Assembly: GCF_901709675.1 (NCBI RefSeq)
Contig: NC_051098.1
Span: 13,359,918-13,423,917 of the forward strand
DNA from: Syngnathus acus
Lineage: Eukaryota > Chordata > Actinopteri > Syngnathiformes > Syngnathidae
Length of the DNA: 64,000 bases
Direction: 5' to 3'
Positions 1 to 11,146 of the stretch are shown one piece after another (the first letter of the stretch is position 1; each line of letters starts with the position of its first letter). A program made the position numbers and the translations under genes. A model generated the notes under the pieces. It searched no databases, was not told where the DNA came from, and was given only the letters and a program-made list of their open reading frames with translations.

Positions 1-1317
1 GTGTGATTCCCTCGTTAAGTGCACCTGCGTGAAAACTTTTAGCTCCTGCAGAACGTGAAAGAGGCTAAAAGTTTTCACGCAGGTGCGCTTAACGAGGGTC
101 ACTTGGAAAACATGTTGGAACGCGGCCCTGAGGACTAGAGCTTGACAACCTGTGACCTTTGACCATGATATTTCCCTAATAAAGTGGCCTGTTATTAGGT
201 ACACTTGAAAATGGCGGTGTACCTAATGGAGTGTCCGTATGATTCCCTCGTTAAGTGCACCTGCGTGAAAACTTTTAGCTCCTGCAGAACGTGAAAGGAG
301 CTAAAAGTTTTCACGCAGGTGCGCTTAACGAGGGTCACTTGGAAAACATGTTGGAACGCGGCCCTGAAGACTAGAGCTTGACAACCTGTGACCTTTGACC
401 ATGATATTTCCCTAATAAAGTGGCCTGTTATTAGGTACACTTGAAAATGGCGGTGTACCTAATGGAGTGTCCGTATGATTCCCTCGTTAAGTGCACCTGC
501 GTGAAAACTTTTAGCTCCTGCAGAACGTGAAAGGAGCTAAAACTTTTCACGCAGGTGCGCTTAACGAGGGTCACTTGGAAAACATGTTGGAACGCGGCCC
601 TGAAGACTAGAGCTTGACAACCTGTGACCTTTGACCATGATATTTCCCTAATAAAGTGGCCTGTTATTAGGTACACTTGAAAATGGCGGTGTACCTAATG
701 GAGTGTCCGTGTGATTCCCTCGTTAAGTGCACCTGCGTGAAAACTTTTAGCTCCTGCAGAACGTGAAAGAGGCTAAAACTTTTCACGCAGGTGCGCTTAA
801 TGAGGGTCACTTGGAAAACATGTTGGAACGCGGCCCTGAAGACTAGAGCTTGACAACCTGTGACCTTTGACCATGATATTTCCCTAATAAAGTGGCCTGT
901 TATTAGGTACACTTGAAAATGGCGGTGTACTTAATGGAGTGTCCGTGTGATTCCCTCGTTAAGTGCACCTGCGTGAAAACTTTTAGCTCCTGCAGAACGT
1001 GAAAGGAGCTAAAACTTTTCACGCAGGTGCACTTAACGAGGGTCACTTGGAAAACATGTTGGAACGCGGCCCTGAAGACTAGAGCTTGACAACCTGTGAC
1101 CTTTGACCATGATATTTCCCTAATAAAGTGGCCTGTTATTAGGCACACTTGAAAATGGCGGTGTACCTAATGGAGTGTCCGTGTGATTCCCTCGTTAAGT
1201 GCACCTGCGTGAAAACTTTTAGCTCCTGCAGAACGTGAAAGGAGCTAAAACTTTTCACGCAGGTGCGCTTAACGAGGGTCACTTGGAAAACATATTGGAA
1301 CGCGGCCCCTCGAGGAC
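1..1317. repeat. Tandem array of a 236-bp palindromic unit
   Basis: The same block recurs with a period of exactly 236 bp (for example the stretch near 195, 431, 667, 903 and 1139), giving more than five copies that differ by only a few substitutions. The window starts inside a copy, so the array extends to the left. Each unit holds two hairpins. The large one has about 34-bp arms, the left starting CCTCGTTAAG and the right ending CTTAACGAGG (10-43 and 64-97 in the first copy), around a 20-nt loop. The small one has arms TTAGGTACAC and GTGTACCTAA. Each copy has an 81-codon open frame on the minus strand, but it overlaps the next copy, is not protein-like, and 236 is not a multiple of three, so I treat it as chance. 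The last copy decays after about 1310. The unit resembles a palindromic MITE that became a satellite; the family is not recognised. Confidence 0.93.
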
Positions 1318-1347
1318 TGGAGGTCGACACCCCTGGTTTATGTGAAA

Positions 1348-1568
1348 AGTGCCACACCCGCCCTCACCCCCACTTTCTGATTGGCTGTTTGATTTGTGAC
1401 GTCACACGGACACTCCATTAGGTACACCGCCATTTTCAGATGTACCTAATCACAGGCCACTTTATTAGGGAAAAACTATGGTCAAAGCTTCACGGAAAAT
1501 GAAAAGTGCCACACGCCCTCACCCCCACTTTCTGATTGGCTGTTTGATCTGTGACGTCACTCGGACAC
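1348..1568. repeat. Fold-back composite repeat flanking the array
   Basis: A segment of about 60 bp is present twice in direct orientation (about 1348-1412 and 1505-1568). It begins GTGCCACAC, continues through CCCCACTTTCTGATTGGCTG, and ends in the palindrome GTGACGTCAC followed by CGGACAC. Between the copies, about 1405-1470 is the reverse complement of part of the 236-bp unit (TTAGGTACACCGCCATTTTC facing the other way). Together with the array this looks like the opposite end of one inverted-repeat mobile element. No coding region is seen. Confidence 0.75.
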
Positions 1569-2794
1569 CGCCATTTTCAGGTTCGTTCGCGAAGATTCAC
1601 GAGTGAGTGACAAACAGCGTTGCTGCTATGCCAGCCGACACAGTTATGCCGACATTGTTTTAATTTTGTATTTGTTGGATTGTAGTTGATGGTATTATTA
1701 TACCGAATGTGTTTGTATTTGAATAAAAGGTTGAATAAAAAATCCGTTGTGTTATTTTGTTATTTATATAAAATTATGAAAGTTGTTATTCTGGGGGGCA
1801 CCAACTCATATAACAACGTAAAACACATACATATTGTCATGTAAAGCAGTTGACCAAATGTCAGATTTTTATGTTTTAATTGGCAAATATAAAAACAAGG
1901 AATAAAACACCAGACAAGTTTTAACATAAATGTTTATTAAAATAATAATAATAAAAGTACATTTCAAACCAGCAATCTAATGTGAAATTGCAGTAGATAT
2001 ATTGGATAACAATATTTAGGCGTATATATGCATACACGTTATTTATAAACTACGATAAGTGTTATAAAATAAAGATTACCCAAAGCATACTCTCCCCGTT
2101 GTTGCATAACGGCGCATTCCTTCATGCAATAAAGTTAGCCGTTAGCTTGGAGAAAACGTGCAAAAAAGAAGTGGTGTTTCAGTGAGTGGTTCTTTCTTTC
2201 CTTGGCAAATCGTTAATCTACATTCTGGTTTATGACATAACTCACGCCAGGAGGGAGACGCAACACGTCCAACTGACTGATCCGTTGATGCACGGGAAGA
2301 AAGGCATTTGGGTGCATTGACTCGTTCGCGAACGGGAAAGTCGGGATTCGTGCCCTCACTGATCCGTTCTCGCGATGAACTGGAAATGAGAATAAGTGAC
2401 TCGTTCACTCACAGATCTGTTCAGTTAGTGAGCGGTAAATGCAATTCACGACTCGTTCGTGAACGGAAGGTACGTCGTTTTCTTCTTCGTTTTGTTGTAC
2501 GGCGAGGTGGCACCAGCTTCAATGCGCATTACTGACACCTACTGGTTGAAGTCATATGAACTGAAAAAAGAACGAATCACTTTAGGAAGTTATTCGTTCA
2601 CTGAAAAGATTCTTTCTTTTGAACGAATTGTTTACTCACGAGCCAACACTATTCTGTTGAGCTTGCACGATTTATTTTGGGGTGCGCAGGTTGTTGTGGT
2701 TCCCAGTTTTCGTGCACATCTGTTTTGGACCACTTTTGGTGACTCAGCTGGGTGATTATGTAACAAGCTCCAACAGGAATTCTTCACAAACTGA
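1569..2794. repeat. Gene-free region with a dispersed CGTTC/GAACG motif
   Basis: No credible exon is visible. From 1640 to 2130 the DNA is AT-rich. Between about 2318 and 2660 short CTCGTTC / GAACGA / GTTCGTGAACGG motifs recur in both orientations (for example 2322-2336, 2450-2463, 2571, 2600, 2630). This is the pattern of degenerate repeats found widely in fish genomes. Open frames here are shadows of these repeats. Confidence 0.55.
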
Positions 2795-3010
2795 TAAGCA
2801 GAAACCCTTATTTGAAACCCTAATCCTAGTTTGAAACCTTACTTAGAAACATTACCGCCGTTTTAAAGCCATACATTGAAACCCTAACCCTAGTTTGAAT
2901 CCCTAACCCAAGTTTCAAACCTTAGTTTGAATACACTTTGAAGCCCTGCTTTGAACCCGAGGTTAAAACCTTACATGGTTTTTAATCGAATAAAATCTAA
3001 CTTTGAAACC
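2795..3010. repeat. Degenerate GTTTGAAACCCTAA-type minisatellite
   Basis: About ten imperfect copies of a 15-20 bp unit with the core TTTGAAACCCTAA occur in a row, with variants such as TTGAATCCCTAA and TTTGAACCC. CCCTAA resembles the telomere hexamer, but the spacing and the TTTGAA part show an interstitial minisatellite rather than a telomere. The stretch from 3011 to 3787 holds nothing I can assign. Confidence 0.6.
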
Positions 3011-3787
3011 CATACCGTACATAATCATGATAAGTCATCAGACCTACTGGAACTCGCAGGCCCAAAAGAGGGCCGGGAGGGAGGCATGTTGGTTTTTCTC
3101 TTAAAGATACAGCGCGTCGACCCTGCGAAAGAAAACTTAACAGAGGCTAGGAAAAGAGATATTAATAACTCGTGGCTCGGCCCTCCGCATTCTTCACATG
3201 TGAGTCAGCTAAAGAGCCAGCGAGTCACCAAGTCGGGAGGATGGCTTCTGTTTCTCATTTGCCTCCCTTTTCCACAGAGGAGTGGAATTATCTGTCCTCC
3301 TCGGGAAAAGATGGAAAACTTTATGCACGCACACACACAGCTCCCAAGGCGTAGTGTACACAAATAGTGATGTGGATAGACTCCACTTTGTGCGGCTGAT
3401 GTTGTGATTTGTGGGGGTTGGAATAAAGGCGCTATGCACACTTGGCCTGGTCGGCACCACTGAGTCACGGAGTGTTTATCAGGACGGCCTGCTAGAGAAC
3501 ATGACACACGTTGATGTATATTCCAAAGCCAGATTCTTCCCATATTAGCCCACGTAAAGATGGTTACTGTGTAGTTTGTATGTTGTGTTAATCCAGGTAT
3601 GCATTTTGATATCAAACACTCTTCAATTGTAATTTGCGGTCATTTGGCTGAATTAGCAAGCAGACTTGAGCTGTGGAAATATAACCAAAAGGGCGTGTTC
3701 AAAACAAAATGGCCGACGTCCTGTTGAACAAAACACACTTGTGAGAGGAAAGTACCGATTGGCTAAGACGAGATACATTCAAGTAAC

Positions 3788-3793
3788 TTTATT
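3788..3793 (-). terminator. ehd2: Likely ehd2 polyadenylation signal
   Basis: TTTATT on the plus strand reads AATAAA on the minus strand. It lies about 0.8 kb past the ehd2 stop codon, giving a 3' UTR of ordinary length. No other gene lies between. Several A-rich alternatives exist upstream, so the choice is tentative. Confidence 0.4.
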
Positions 3794-4601
3794 GCTGTAT
3801 AACCAGCCAGGCGGTGGCGCTGTGCACAGTAGTAGTAGTAGTAAATTCTCAGTCTTTGTGGACGCTTTTATCACAATCGTGTGAAGACAAGCAGCAAATG
3901 AGATACAGCCACACAGCAAAACACATGAAAATAAAACAATGTAGCAAAATATATGCTAATGGAAGCCTCAAAATACACAACAGGTGAGCTAAGGAAGCAG
4001 CGTGCACGGCAAATGGCTATATTACATTACACTTTGGAGTTAAATAAGATAGATTGTATGCAGTTCACGATTCGGAAACTTTTTTTTTTTTTCAACGTAG
4101 CCAAAGTTATTTGAAAAAAACAAACTAATAAAAACTATCCAATTTGTTGCCAGTATCGTGATGTAACTCACCGCATCCTTATAAGATATTTGTGTTTTGG
4201 AAAATAAAATCATCTGTAAAACACGTCTTTTGAATTGAAATAAAGAGTTTTGATGTCAAACGCTTTTAGCCTTAGCAATGCGGTAAGCCACCAGGTGTGG
4301 CACTTACATATCTGTGAAATGAACCTTTCTTTTGATTCTTGGGCAAAGGTGCTTGTGTCTGACTAGCTAACATCCATTAGCCCGCCCACTGATAAGTTCA
4401 TTCAACATCGATCTATTCATTCCCCAAGAATTGGCTCGCAAGTAGTAATTGGCGTCAAGGAAGTATTATGAAGAAACTTGTCTGAACTTTGCCCTTCCCC
4501 CACAAATCTTGTCTAGCTGTCATCCATTGTCTATTTGTTGAGAAGTTCATCCATCCAATACACCCAACCAATCCATGCATCCATCCATGCATGCATCCCG
4601 T

Positions 4602-7600
4602 TCAGGCATCAGAGCCTTTCTGCCTGCGCTTGGAAGGCGGCACCAGACGGTTGGGCAACTCCGGTGGCAGACCGTGGCCCTCCAGCTTGACTTCGATCAG
4701 GTGGCTGGCCAGGGCAAACTCCTCCTCGTCCAGCATGCCGTCCCGGTCCACGTCGGACAGCTTCCAGATGCGGCCCAGCACGGAGTTGGGTAGGCGGGAG
4801 CTGATCATCCAGTCCTTAGCCTTAGTGCCGCTCAGCTTGCCCTCGTTGGGCGCCAGGTTGTAGAAGATCTCGTCGTATTTGGGCTTGTCCTTGGTCACCA
4901 CCCACCGGTCGGGCTCGTCCTCGCAGCCCTCGCCCGGCTCCTCGTCCTCGTCGCCGTAGGGATCGCCCTCGCCGAAGGGTCCGGCTCGGGTGCCCAGGAA
5001 GGCACCTCCCTGCACGCCGGGCTGCTCGCCGGCCTCCAGCTCCTCCTGGCGCAGAAGCGGCATCAGCTTGGCGATGTCCACCGACAGCAGCTCGTCCAAG
5101 GCCGCCATCAGGTTGGGCTTCAGGGTTTTGAACTTGGTGAAGTCGTGGACCATCAGTTGCTCCTGACAACCACAATGAAGAAAAGATCATTTTCATATCC
5201 ATCCGTCCGTCCGTCCGTCCGTCCGGCCATCCATCCATCCATCCATCCATCCATCCATCCATCCATCCATCCATCCATCCATCCATCCCACCTGCATCTT
5301 GGCACAGTCGGGGAAGTCTCCGGCGGAGATGTTGTGCTGCAGTTGTATCTTGGAGAAGATGACGGGCAGCTGGTAGATGAGGTTCTTCTTCTTGTTGTCC
5401 TTCCTGAAAACTGACGGCATCTCCTGCTTCAAGTAGCTGATGATGTGAGCGTGCACCTGAACATGAAACACGCAGTTATTTTCTCGCCATCCTTCACGTG
5501 TTTTTAACTAAAACAAGTTTCCGTGAATTCCATAGACTCACCCGGACCAGGCGTGCCCTCTTCACCAGGTCATTGAGCTTGCGTAGAGCGGCATTGCGAG
5601 GAAGGTTCTGGATGTCTGCGAAAAGATCCTCCTCCTCCAATTCGAACAGCTTGCGGTTGTCTGACACCATGAGCGGCTCGGACCAGAAGGATCCGATGTA
5701 GACCCTCAGAACCTCAGGGGTGCCGAACACCTTGCCCAGGGACCACATGAGGGCACCGTAGACTCTCATGAGCTGCTGGGTGCCCACCATGTCGGCCTTG
5801 TTGAGGACCACCCGCAGCTTGTCCTCGTTGCCCTTGAGCGCGCCGATGGCCTCCGAGAACTCGTCCGAGATCTCCAGCTTGTGGGCGTCAAAAAGCAGGA
5901 TGATGAGGTCCACGCGCTCGGCGAACCAGCGCAGCACGGCGGGGAAGTCGTAGCCTGTGGGCAAGGACAGACAGGTTCACCAATCAGAGCTGGAATACAC
6001 GAGATACCATTGACGACTATAGACATAAAAAATTCACGATATATAAAATTCAATATAGGTCATGTAATTTGATATGTACAACTACATTGCAGCCCAAAAT
6101 AACAAATAATGATTTATGTTTGACTTTAGTTTACTTGACAAAGAGTCAAAGTCATGTAATGCTCTTGATGAAAACCATTTTTGGTTATGCCACCAGATGG
6201 AACATTTGACTCACGCATACTGCCATTCACTATGTGGAAACAACATGATGTCATATTTTTGGACCAAAGGCTTGTGTGCCAATGTGTGGAGTGATGATGT
6301 GCACGTGCGACTTTTTGCAATCGTTTCTCAACAGCTCAACGTGTTACTTTTTGCACTCGTTTCTTAACACATCTTTGCTCATTATTAAAGATGCACCCAT
6401 CCCATCCTCGAATTCCACATTTCTCACCTCGGCTCACTCTCTGTTTGGCTCCTGAGAGGATTCCGGGCGTGTCGATGATGCTGATGCTCTCCAGCACCTG
6501 GTTAGACATCTGGGCGCATTGGAACCTGCAACACAACAGAAATGCACATTGGGGAAAAAAAAAAAAAAAAAAAGGAGGGGGGAGGGCAGTTATCGATATT
6601 GAAACGATATCAGGCTAATTTCAAGGTATCGAATATTTGTGGAGACTGCCTATATCAGACACCGATACTTAAGTCAAAAGTTGTGAGTTAGCCAGCTAGC
6701 TAGATTTTTGCAAGTTGCAATGTGGCCCGACCCCGCCTGAGCTCAACCCACGATGGACGGGCTGAGACTGGAATGGAAAACGCCTGCTCCATTGTGTCAG
6801 GGAACGCTCATGGCTTCCCACTTCCTGAATGGAAAAAAGCCATCGCCGCTGCCAGAATCAAACAATAAGGCTCGCTAATGATGTCGCGCCTCTGGAACAA
6901 CAACAACGACACTTCCCGTGGCCCGCCAACTTAACGAGCGCCCCGCTTCCCGACCCTCGCCCGGATGGGAAGACAAACAAAGAACAACATCGGTGCGGGA
7001 GTTCTGGGATTTCTTCGACGCATAACTCGCAGCTGGTATTTGTGCTCGTTAAGAACGTAAAATAAAATAAAATGTCTTGGCTTGCGCGTGACTCAAGTGT
7101 GTTATTGTTTTTACATCTCAACATTAATAGTCATTCACTTCCTGCTTTTTTACACTTAGTTGAAAATGGGGAAAACGCTGAGTCGTGCAAAACATCAAAG
7201 AGGTGAAAGTGCATGATTGTTTCTGCTTGGCAATATTTATATTATTAATTGGCTCCATGTCAAAATCAAGGGAACAAAAAATCGCCCGCATCCTTGAATG
7301 AATTCAATGAAAGCGTTTATGATAGTGACCGTTTGAGATTAACGAGCGCGCCGCTTTCCAATCAAAGACAGGATGTCAAAGACAAACACGAAAGTGGGAG
7401 TCCCGGGATTTCTTTGCCCGTCTTCCTGTGACGTCAGCGAGTGAAAACAAAAAACAACGAGGATTTCTGCTTCGGGTTCTCGGAGACTCACAAATCTGTC
7501 ACCGGGCTCGTTTGTCCCGACCTCACCGCCCTCCTCCCTTCTGACCTTATCGGCCTCTCATCTTCGGCCTTCGTTTGCATGTGACTCGAGAAGTGCATTG

Positions 7601-8786
7601 CCTCCACTCCAGAAAAAAAAATGTTGTTCACTACTTGAGCGTTTGACATCCGGACGTAGGTATGAGGTCATGGCGAAAAGGTTTATACAAATAAACTTTG
7701 CCTCGCCGCCAACCATTACACTTCCCCTCCATGCTTTCATCACACTCCCTTTTGACAATGTTCCCTTTCTCCTCTTTTCCGCAAATAAGGCAAGGAGGCG
7801 GAGCCAAGATTCCAAAGGCCTTACAACATACGCACTCGCCGCCGTCCACGTGAGGCTCACCTGTTGAGGAAGGTGTTGCCGAAAGGGTTGAGCTTGCGGA
7901 AGGGCTTGTTGGGGTCCACGATGAGGGCGTTTCCGGGAATGAGACTCTCCACGTCGCCGTGCATGATGGCGGTGAAGCAGTCAGTGGTGGGTTCGGGCCC
8001 CACGCGGCTGCCGGGAATCTCCTGCTCCAGCAGGTACCTGTCAATCACATCTGGGTTATGTAAATAAATGTGGTAATATAATTAAAAACGATTAATCGGC
8101 CAGCTGATTTAAATCGACAGAAATGAGCTCTTGAGCAAAAATGAGAAATGTTTTTTTTTTTTTAAATGAGCAAAAATCTGCAAAAAATGCTGTTTTTTGC
8201 AGATATTTTTCAACACAGAAAAAAAAAAAAATCCAAATATTGCAAAACTAAATGATAGTCTACCTATAATTCATATCATTATTATTTAAAAAAAAAAAGC
8301 AAAAATCACAGCTAATAAGAATTGTGGGTAAAAATCATGGGTTGGCTTTTAATATAAAAATTATGCAAAATTAAATCAATATTGAAACAAGTTTACGAAT
8401 AGGTGAATCTGCGGGTGCAGAACTAATTTAATTGGCATATCATGAAAAATGATTTAATTGTCACTGTGTATCATTGATTCCAATGATGATTAATGAAGAA
8501 ACAAAGGAACCTAATTTGTAGTCCAGTAAACACATTTTTGGCCCAGGGAAGTGAAAGTGGCTTACTTGATGAAGGTGGTCTTGCCAGTGGAGTACTGGCC
8601 CACCACCAGCACCATGGGCTTGTTGTCAAAATCGGCATCCTCCATGCTGAGTGAGTGGAAGTCGTGGAAGCCGTAGTACTGCTCCAGCGGCAGCAGCTTC
8701 TTCCGGTACAGCGACTTGAGACCCTCGGTCACCGTGCGGATCACCTCTGGTGCCTTCTTCACATTCTTACGCCCCCAGCGCGACAT
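4602..8786 (-). CDS. ehd2: EH domain-containing protein 2 (dynamin-like ATPase)
   Basis: Six coding exons join in frame: 8786-8566, 8037-7861, 6525-6428, 5954-5542, 5456-5292 and 5162-4602. They total 1635 nt and 544 residues, against 543 in human EHD2. The product begins MSRWGRKN. It has the P-loop GQYSTGKT at residues 63-70, a switch motif [12 protein letters not shown] for nucleotide specificity, the helical lipid-binding region (exons 4-5), and a C-terminal EH domain with the EF-hand loop [12 protein letters not shown] that binds NPF-type partners. The linker and EH region read closest to EHD2 rather than EHD1/3/4 (for example [20 protein letters not shown] and VQGGAFLGT). The family is known to form ATP-dependent oligomers on membranes; EHD2 stabilises caveolae. 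An AG acceptor pattern just before the ATG suggests a non-coding 5' exon further right. All junctions are GT-AG. Teleost a/b paralogue not resolved. Confidence 0.96.
5196..5288. repeat. (GTCC/ATCC)n microsatellite in ehd2 intron 5
   Basis: Tetranucleotide repeats, GTCC then ATCC, fill most of the 129-bp intron between the last two ehd2 exons (5163-5291). The array ends three bases before the 5' splice site of exon 5 (minus-strand sense), so repeat length sets the intron length. A shorter ATCC/ATGC run lies at about 4550-4600, just past the ehd2 stop codon. Confidence 0.95.
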
Positions 8787-10170
8787 CTCGACGGGATCTT
8801 GAGCAGGAAAAAGGACACTTTGGAATAATCACTTTTTAGCTTGAATCATTTTCAAAAGAAGAAAAAATGAAAAAGAGTAAAAGGAAAAAAATATATATCT
8901 ACTTGAAGATAACATTTGAAGACTGACGCGCCTGAGACAGGCAGCTGCTTATTAAGGAGTGCTGCACCTCGAGTGCAGATGTGGAATTTTTTTTTGAGCC
9001 CTCCAGGAGGTTGCCTAACATTGTCAGTGCATGCCTGGAAAAAGCTGGTGCTCCAAGCTGGAATCCTTTCAAACCCAGCCCATGACTCCCGTGCAAAAGT
9101 GAGTAAGACATTCCTTTTCGGCCCCTTCTGCTTTTTTTTTGCCTCACAGCGTCCACTCTGTTCATGTAAGGGAGGGGGGGGGGGGGTGTGCAAGTTCCAT
9201 TTGGGAATCCTCATTTTGACTGAAAAGGCGCTAAGTAGAGTGGCAGTGGCTGATTTTTCCATTTTTGGAGTCATTGGTCGGTTAGAGGGGGAGGAAAAAA
9301 AAATGCAATCCAAACATGTCACAAGGTCCGTGCAAGAAAATAAAGTTGGTGTTGAAATGGCTAAAGCAATAACAGGAGACTTGTGGGAACGTTTTAAGGC
9401 TGGGCAATTCACTCGTGGCATTTAAAAGAAGCTTAATTCTGTAATACATTTACATACCACTAGGGGGGGCACACCCTATTAATATCAAACGTTTATAAGT
9501 ACAAAGTAAACATTTTTTTTTTTTTTTTTTATTATGACAGTGAAGCAAGACTTCCAATTTACCTGAAACATTTACACGGCAGGTAATCTTTTCGTCACTG
9601 TCGTATATGAAACACAACTAGTATGACATTCTTCGAAAAAAAACACCAACATTTGTAAAACTGACTTAAGCCCAATTGTGTTTCATCAGACTTTTTAAGC
9701 TTCATGCAATCATTTATATTAAATTAAAGGATTTCAAAGTATGTGAAAGCACTTACATGTATGGATGTACCCCTGGTAGAAGAAAACAGGCCGTAGGTGG
9801 AGGTAAAAGGTTGCTTGCTTCTCCTGCAAGGTTTGATGTCGTTCTCAGCTTTTCTTTTTTCTCTCTCTTCCTCGCTCCTACTTGGATGCTCCTCCTCCTC
9901 CTCCTCCCGTTTTCTGCATGTAAGCGGGGATGCCTGGCAACGCTGTGGGCAGCACAAAACACTCCGACAGAGGGCGGAGAGTGTGATTAAAGTATTTGGG
10001 CGGAGCGGAACAGCCTTTTTATCTTTTGATGAACTGACACGAGGACTTCACATGACATCTTGCTACTTGTGATAAAACTTTTTAGTCTGACCACGGAATG
10101 CCTTACCGTCATTTCCCGAAACATTTAATACCGCCACAAACAAGGAACATGATTAATAAAAGAAGCAAGG
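8787..10170. other. Intergenic region upstream of ehd2
   Basis: No coding exon is seen. It must hold the ehd2 5' UTR, probably a non-coding first exon, and its promoter, but no TATA box or confident donor was found. A poly-T tract of about 20 occurs near 9511-9530 and a G-run at 9171-9186. Open frames on both strands lack codon structure and homology that I recognise. Confidence 0.5.
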
Positions 10171-10176
10171 TTTAAT
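10171..10176 (-). terminator. bicra: Possible bicra polyadenylation signal
   Basis: TTTAAT on the plus strand is ATTAAA on the minus strand, the commonest variant poly(A) signal. It lies about 970 nt past the bicra stop. No AATAAA was seen on the minus strand between it and the stop codon, so the 3' UTR probably covers 10150-11146. Confidence 0.35.
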
Positions 10177-11146
10177 TTACAGTTTTAGTAAATGTACATT
10201 TCTTTTTAAAAAGTATCCTTATACACAATAAATACAATACAAAATTAATCTGTAATACTATACTTCAAATTCTCTTGCGGTCTTTTGTACATTATTATTG
10301 TTCTGTTTTTTTTTGTTTGTTTTTTCCCCTCTCCGCCTCCCCGCCGTTTCCGTACGCTTGTGCTGTGTTTCAGTTGGATTTGTCCAGCGGGCTTACACTT
10401 AAAAACACATAAAAAAGACACACAGGGAAGGATGGGACAGAGGTGAAAGTTGAGGGATGAGCCTGGCCTGCCCCCTGCTGACCGAAAGAAATCAGAACCT
10501 CATGAGTTTAGAGGTCAAACAAGGTCAGAAACTAAGTAAAAAAAAAATATATATATAAGGATTGGTATTTGAATGTTTTTATAACCACAATTGGAGGCCT
10601 TGAACCTTATTTTGTTGTCTTGGTCATCATTCGGGTTGTGCTATGTGCTCGTCACGCAATCGAATGTGCGCTTTGGGTTGTTCAATGTTTCTGGCCTTTT
10701 TGTAGGGAATTTTCAAGGATCAATTGTGGTGTGAATTTTGCCGTTTAGCTGGCTGCTACATACCTTGGAACGACATACATTCATCATCCTCTTCAACATT
10801 GACCTTGCCGTTCCAAGGTATACATAGTAACACTCGTCATAAAATTTGCAGTTTGTTATTGTGCCGCGAGAGTTTTGCCTCGTAAAGTATGTGCCTTGGC
10901 TCAATGAAAGTTGGGAAACACTGACAAGAGGGGAATGTGGGGGGCGGGAGTTCGGTGGAAGGAGGGAGGGGCATGAGCATGTGACAACACAAGAAGAAGC
11001 CCGGACGGGACAAGACCACAAAAACGTGACTCGAGGATACCGCGGACAAACTTGGCAGAGTCTTCAAGACTCGCTTCCTATTTTCCAGGGCGCCACCCGG
11101 CCCCCTTCAGTCCATGCGGGCGGGGCCGGGGGGCGGGGGGGGGCCG

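Noticed and set aside
195-1357. Series of nearly identical 72-81 aa minus-strand open frames
   Set aside because: They repeat with the 236-bp satellite period, overlap one another, include hairpin arms, and have no start context or homology; they are by-products of the repeat.
1388-1403. cAMP response element driving a gene
   Set aside because: TGACGTCA is part of a repeated transposon-like segment, and no gene start is nearby.
2820-2925. Interstitial telomere from CCCTAA motifs
   Set aside because: CCCTAA occurs only inside a longer TTTGAAACCCTAA unit and never as a hexamer run.
4822-5286. 154-aa frame rich in DGWM repeats
   Set aside because: It translates the ATCC microsatellite and an alternative frame of the ehd2 last exon.
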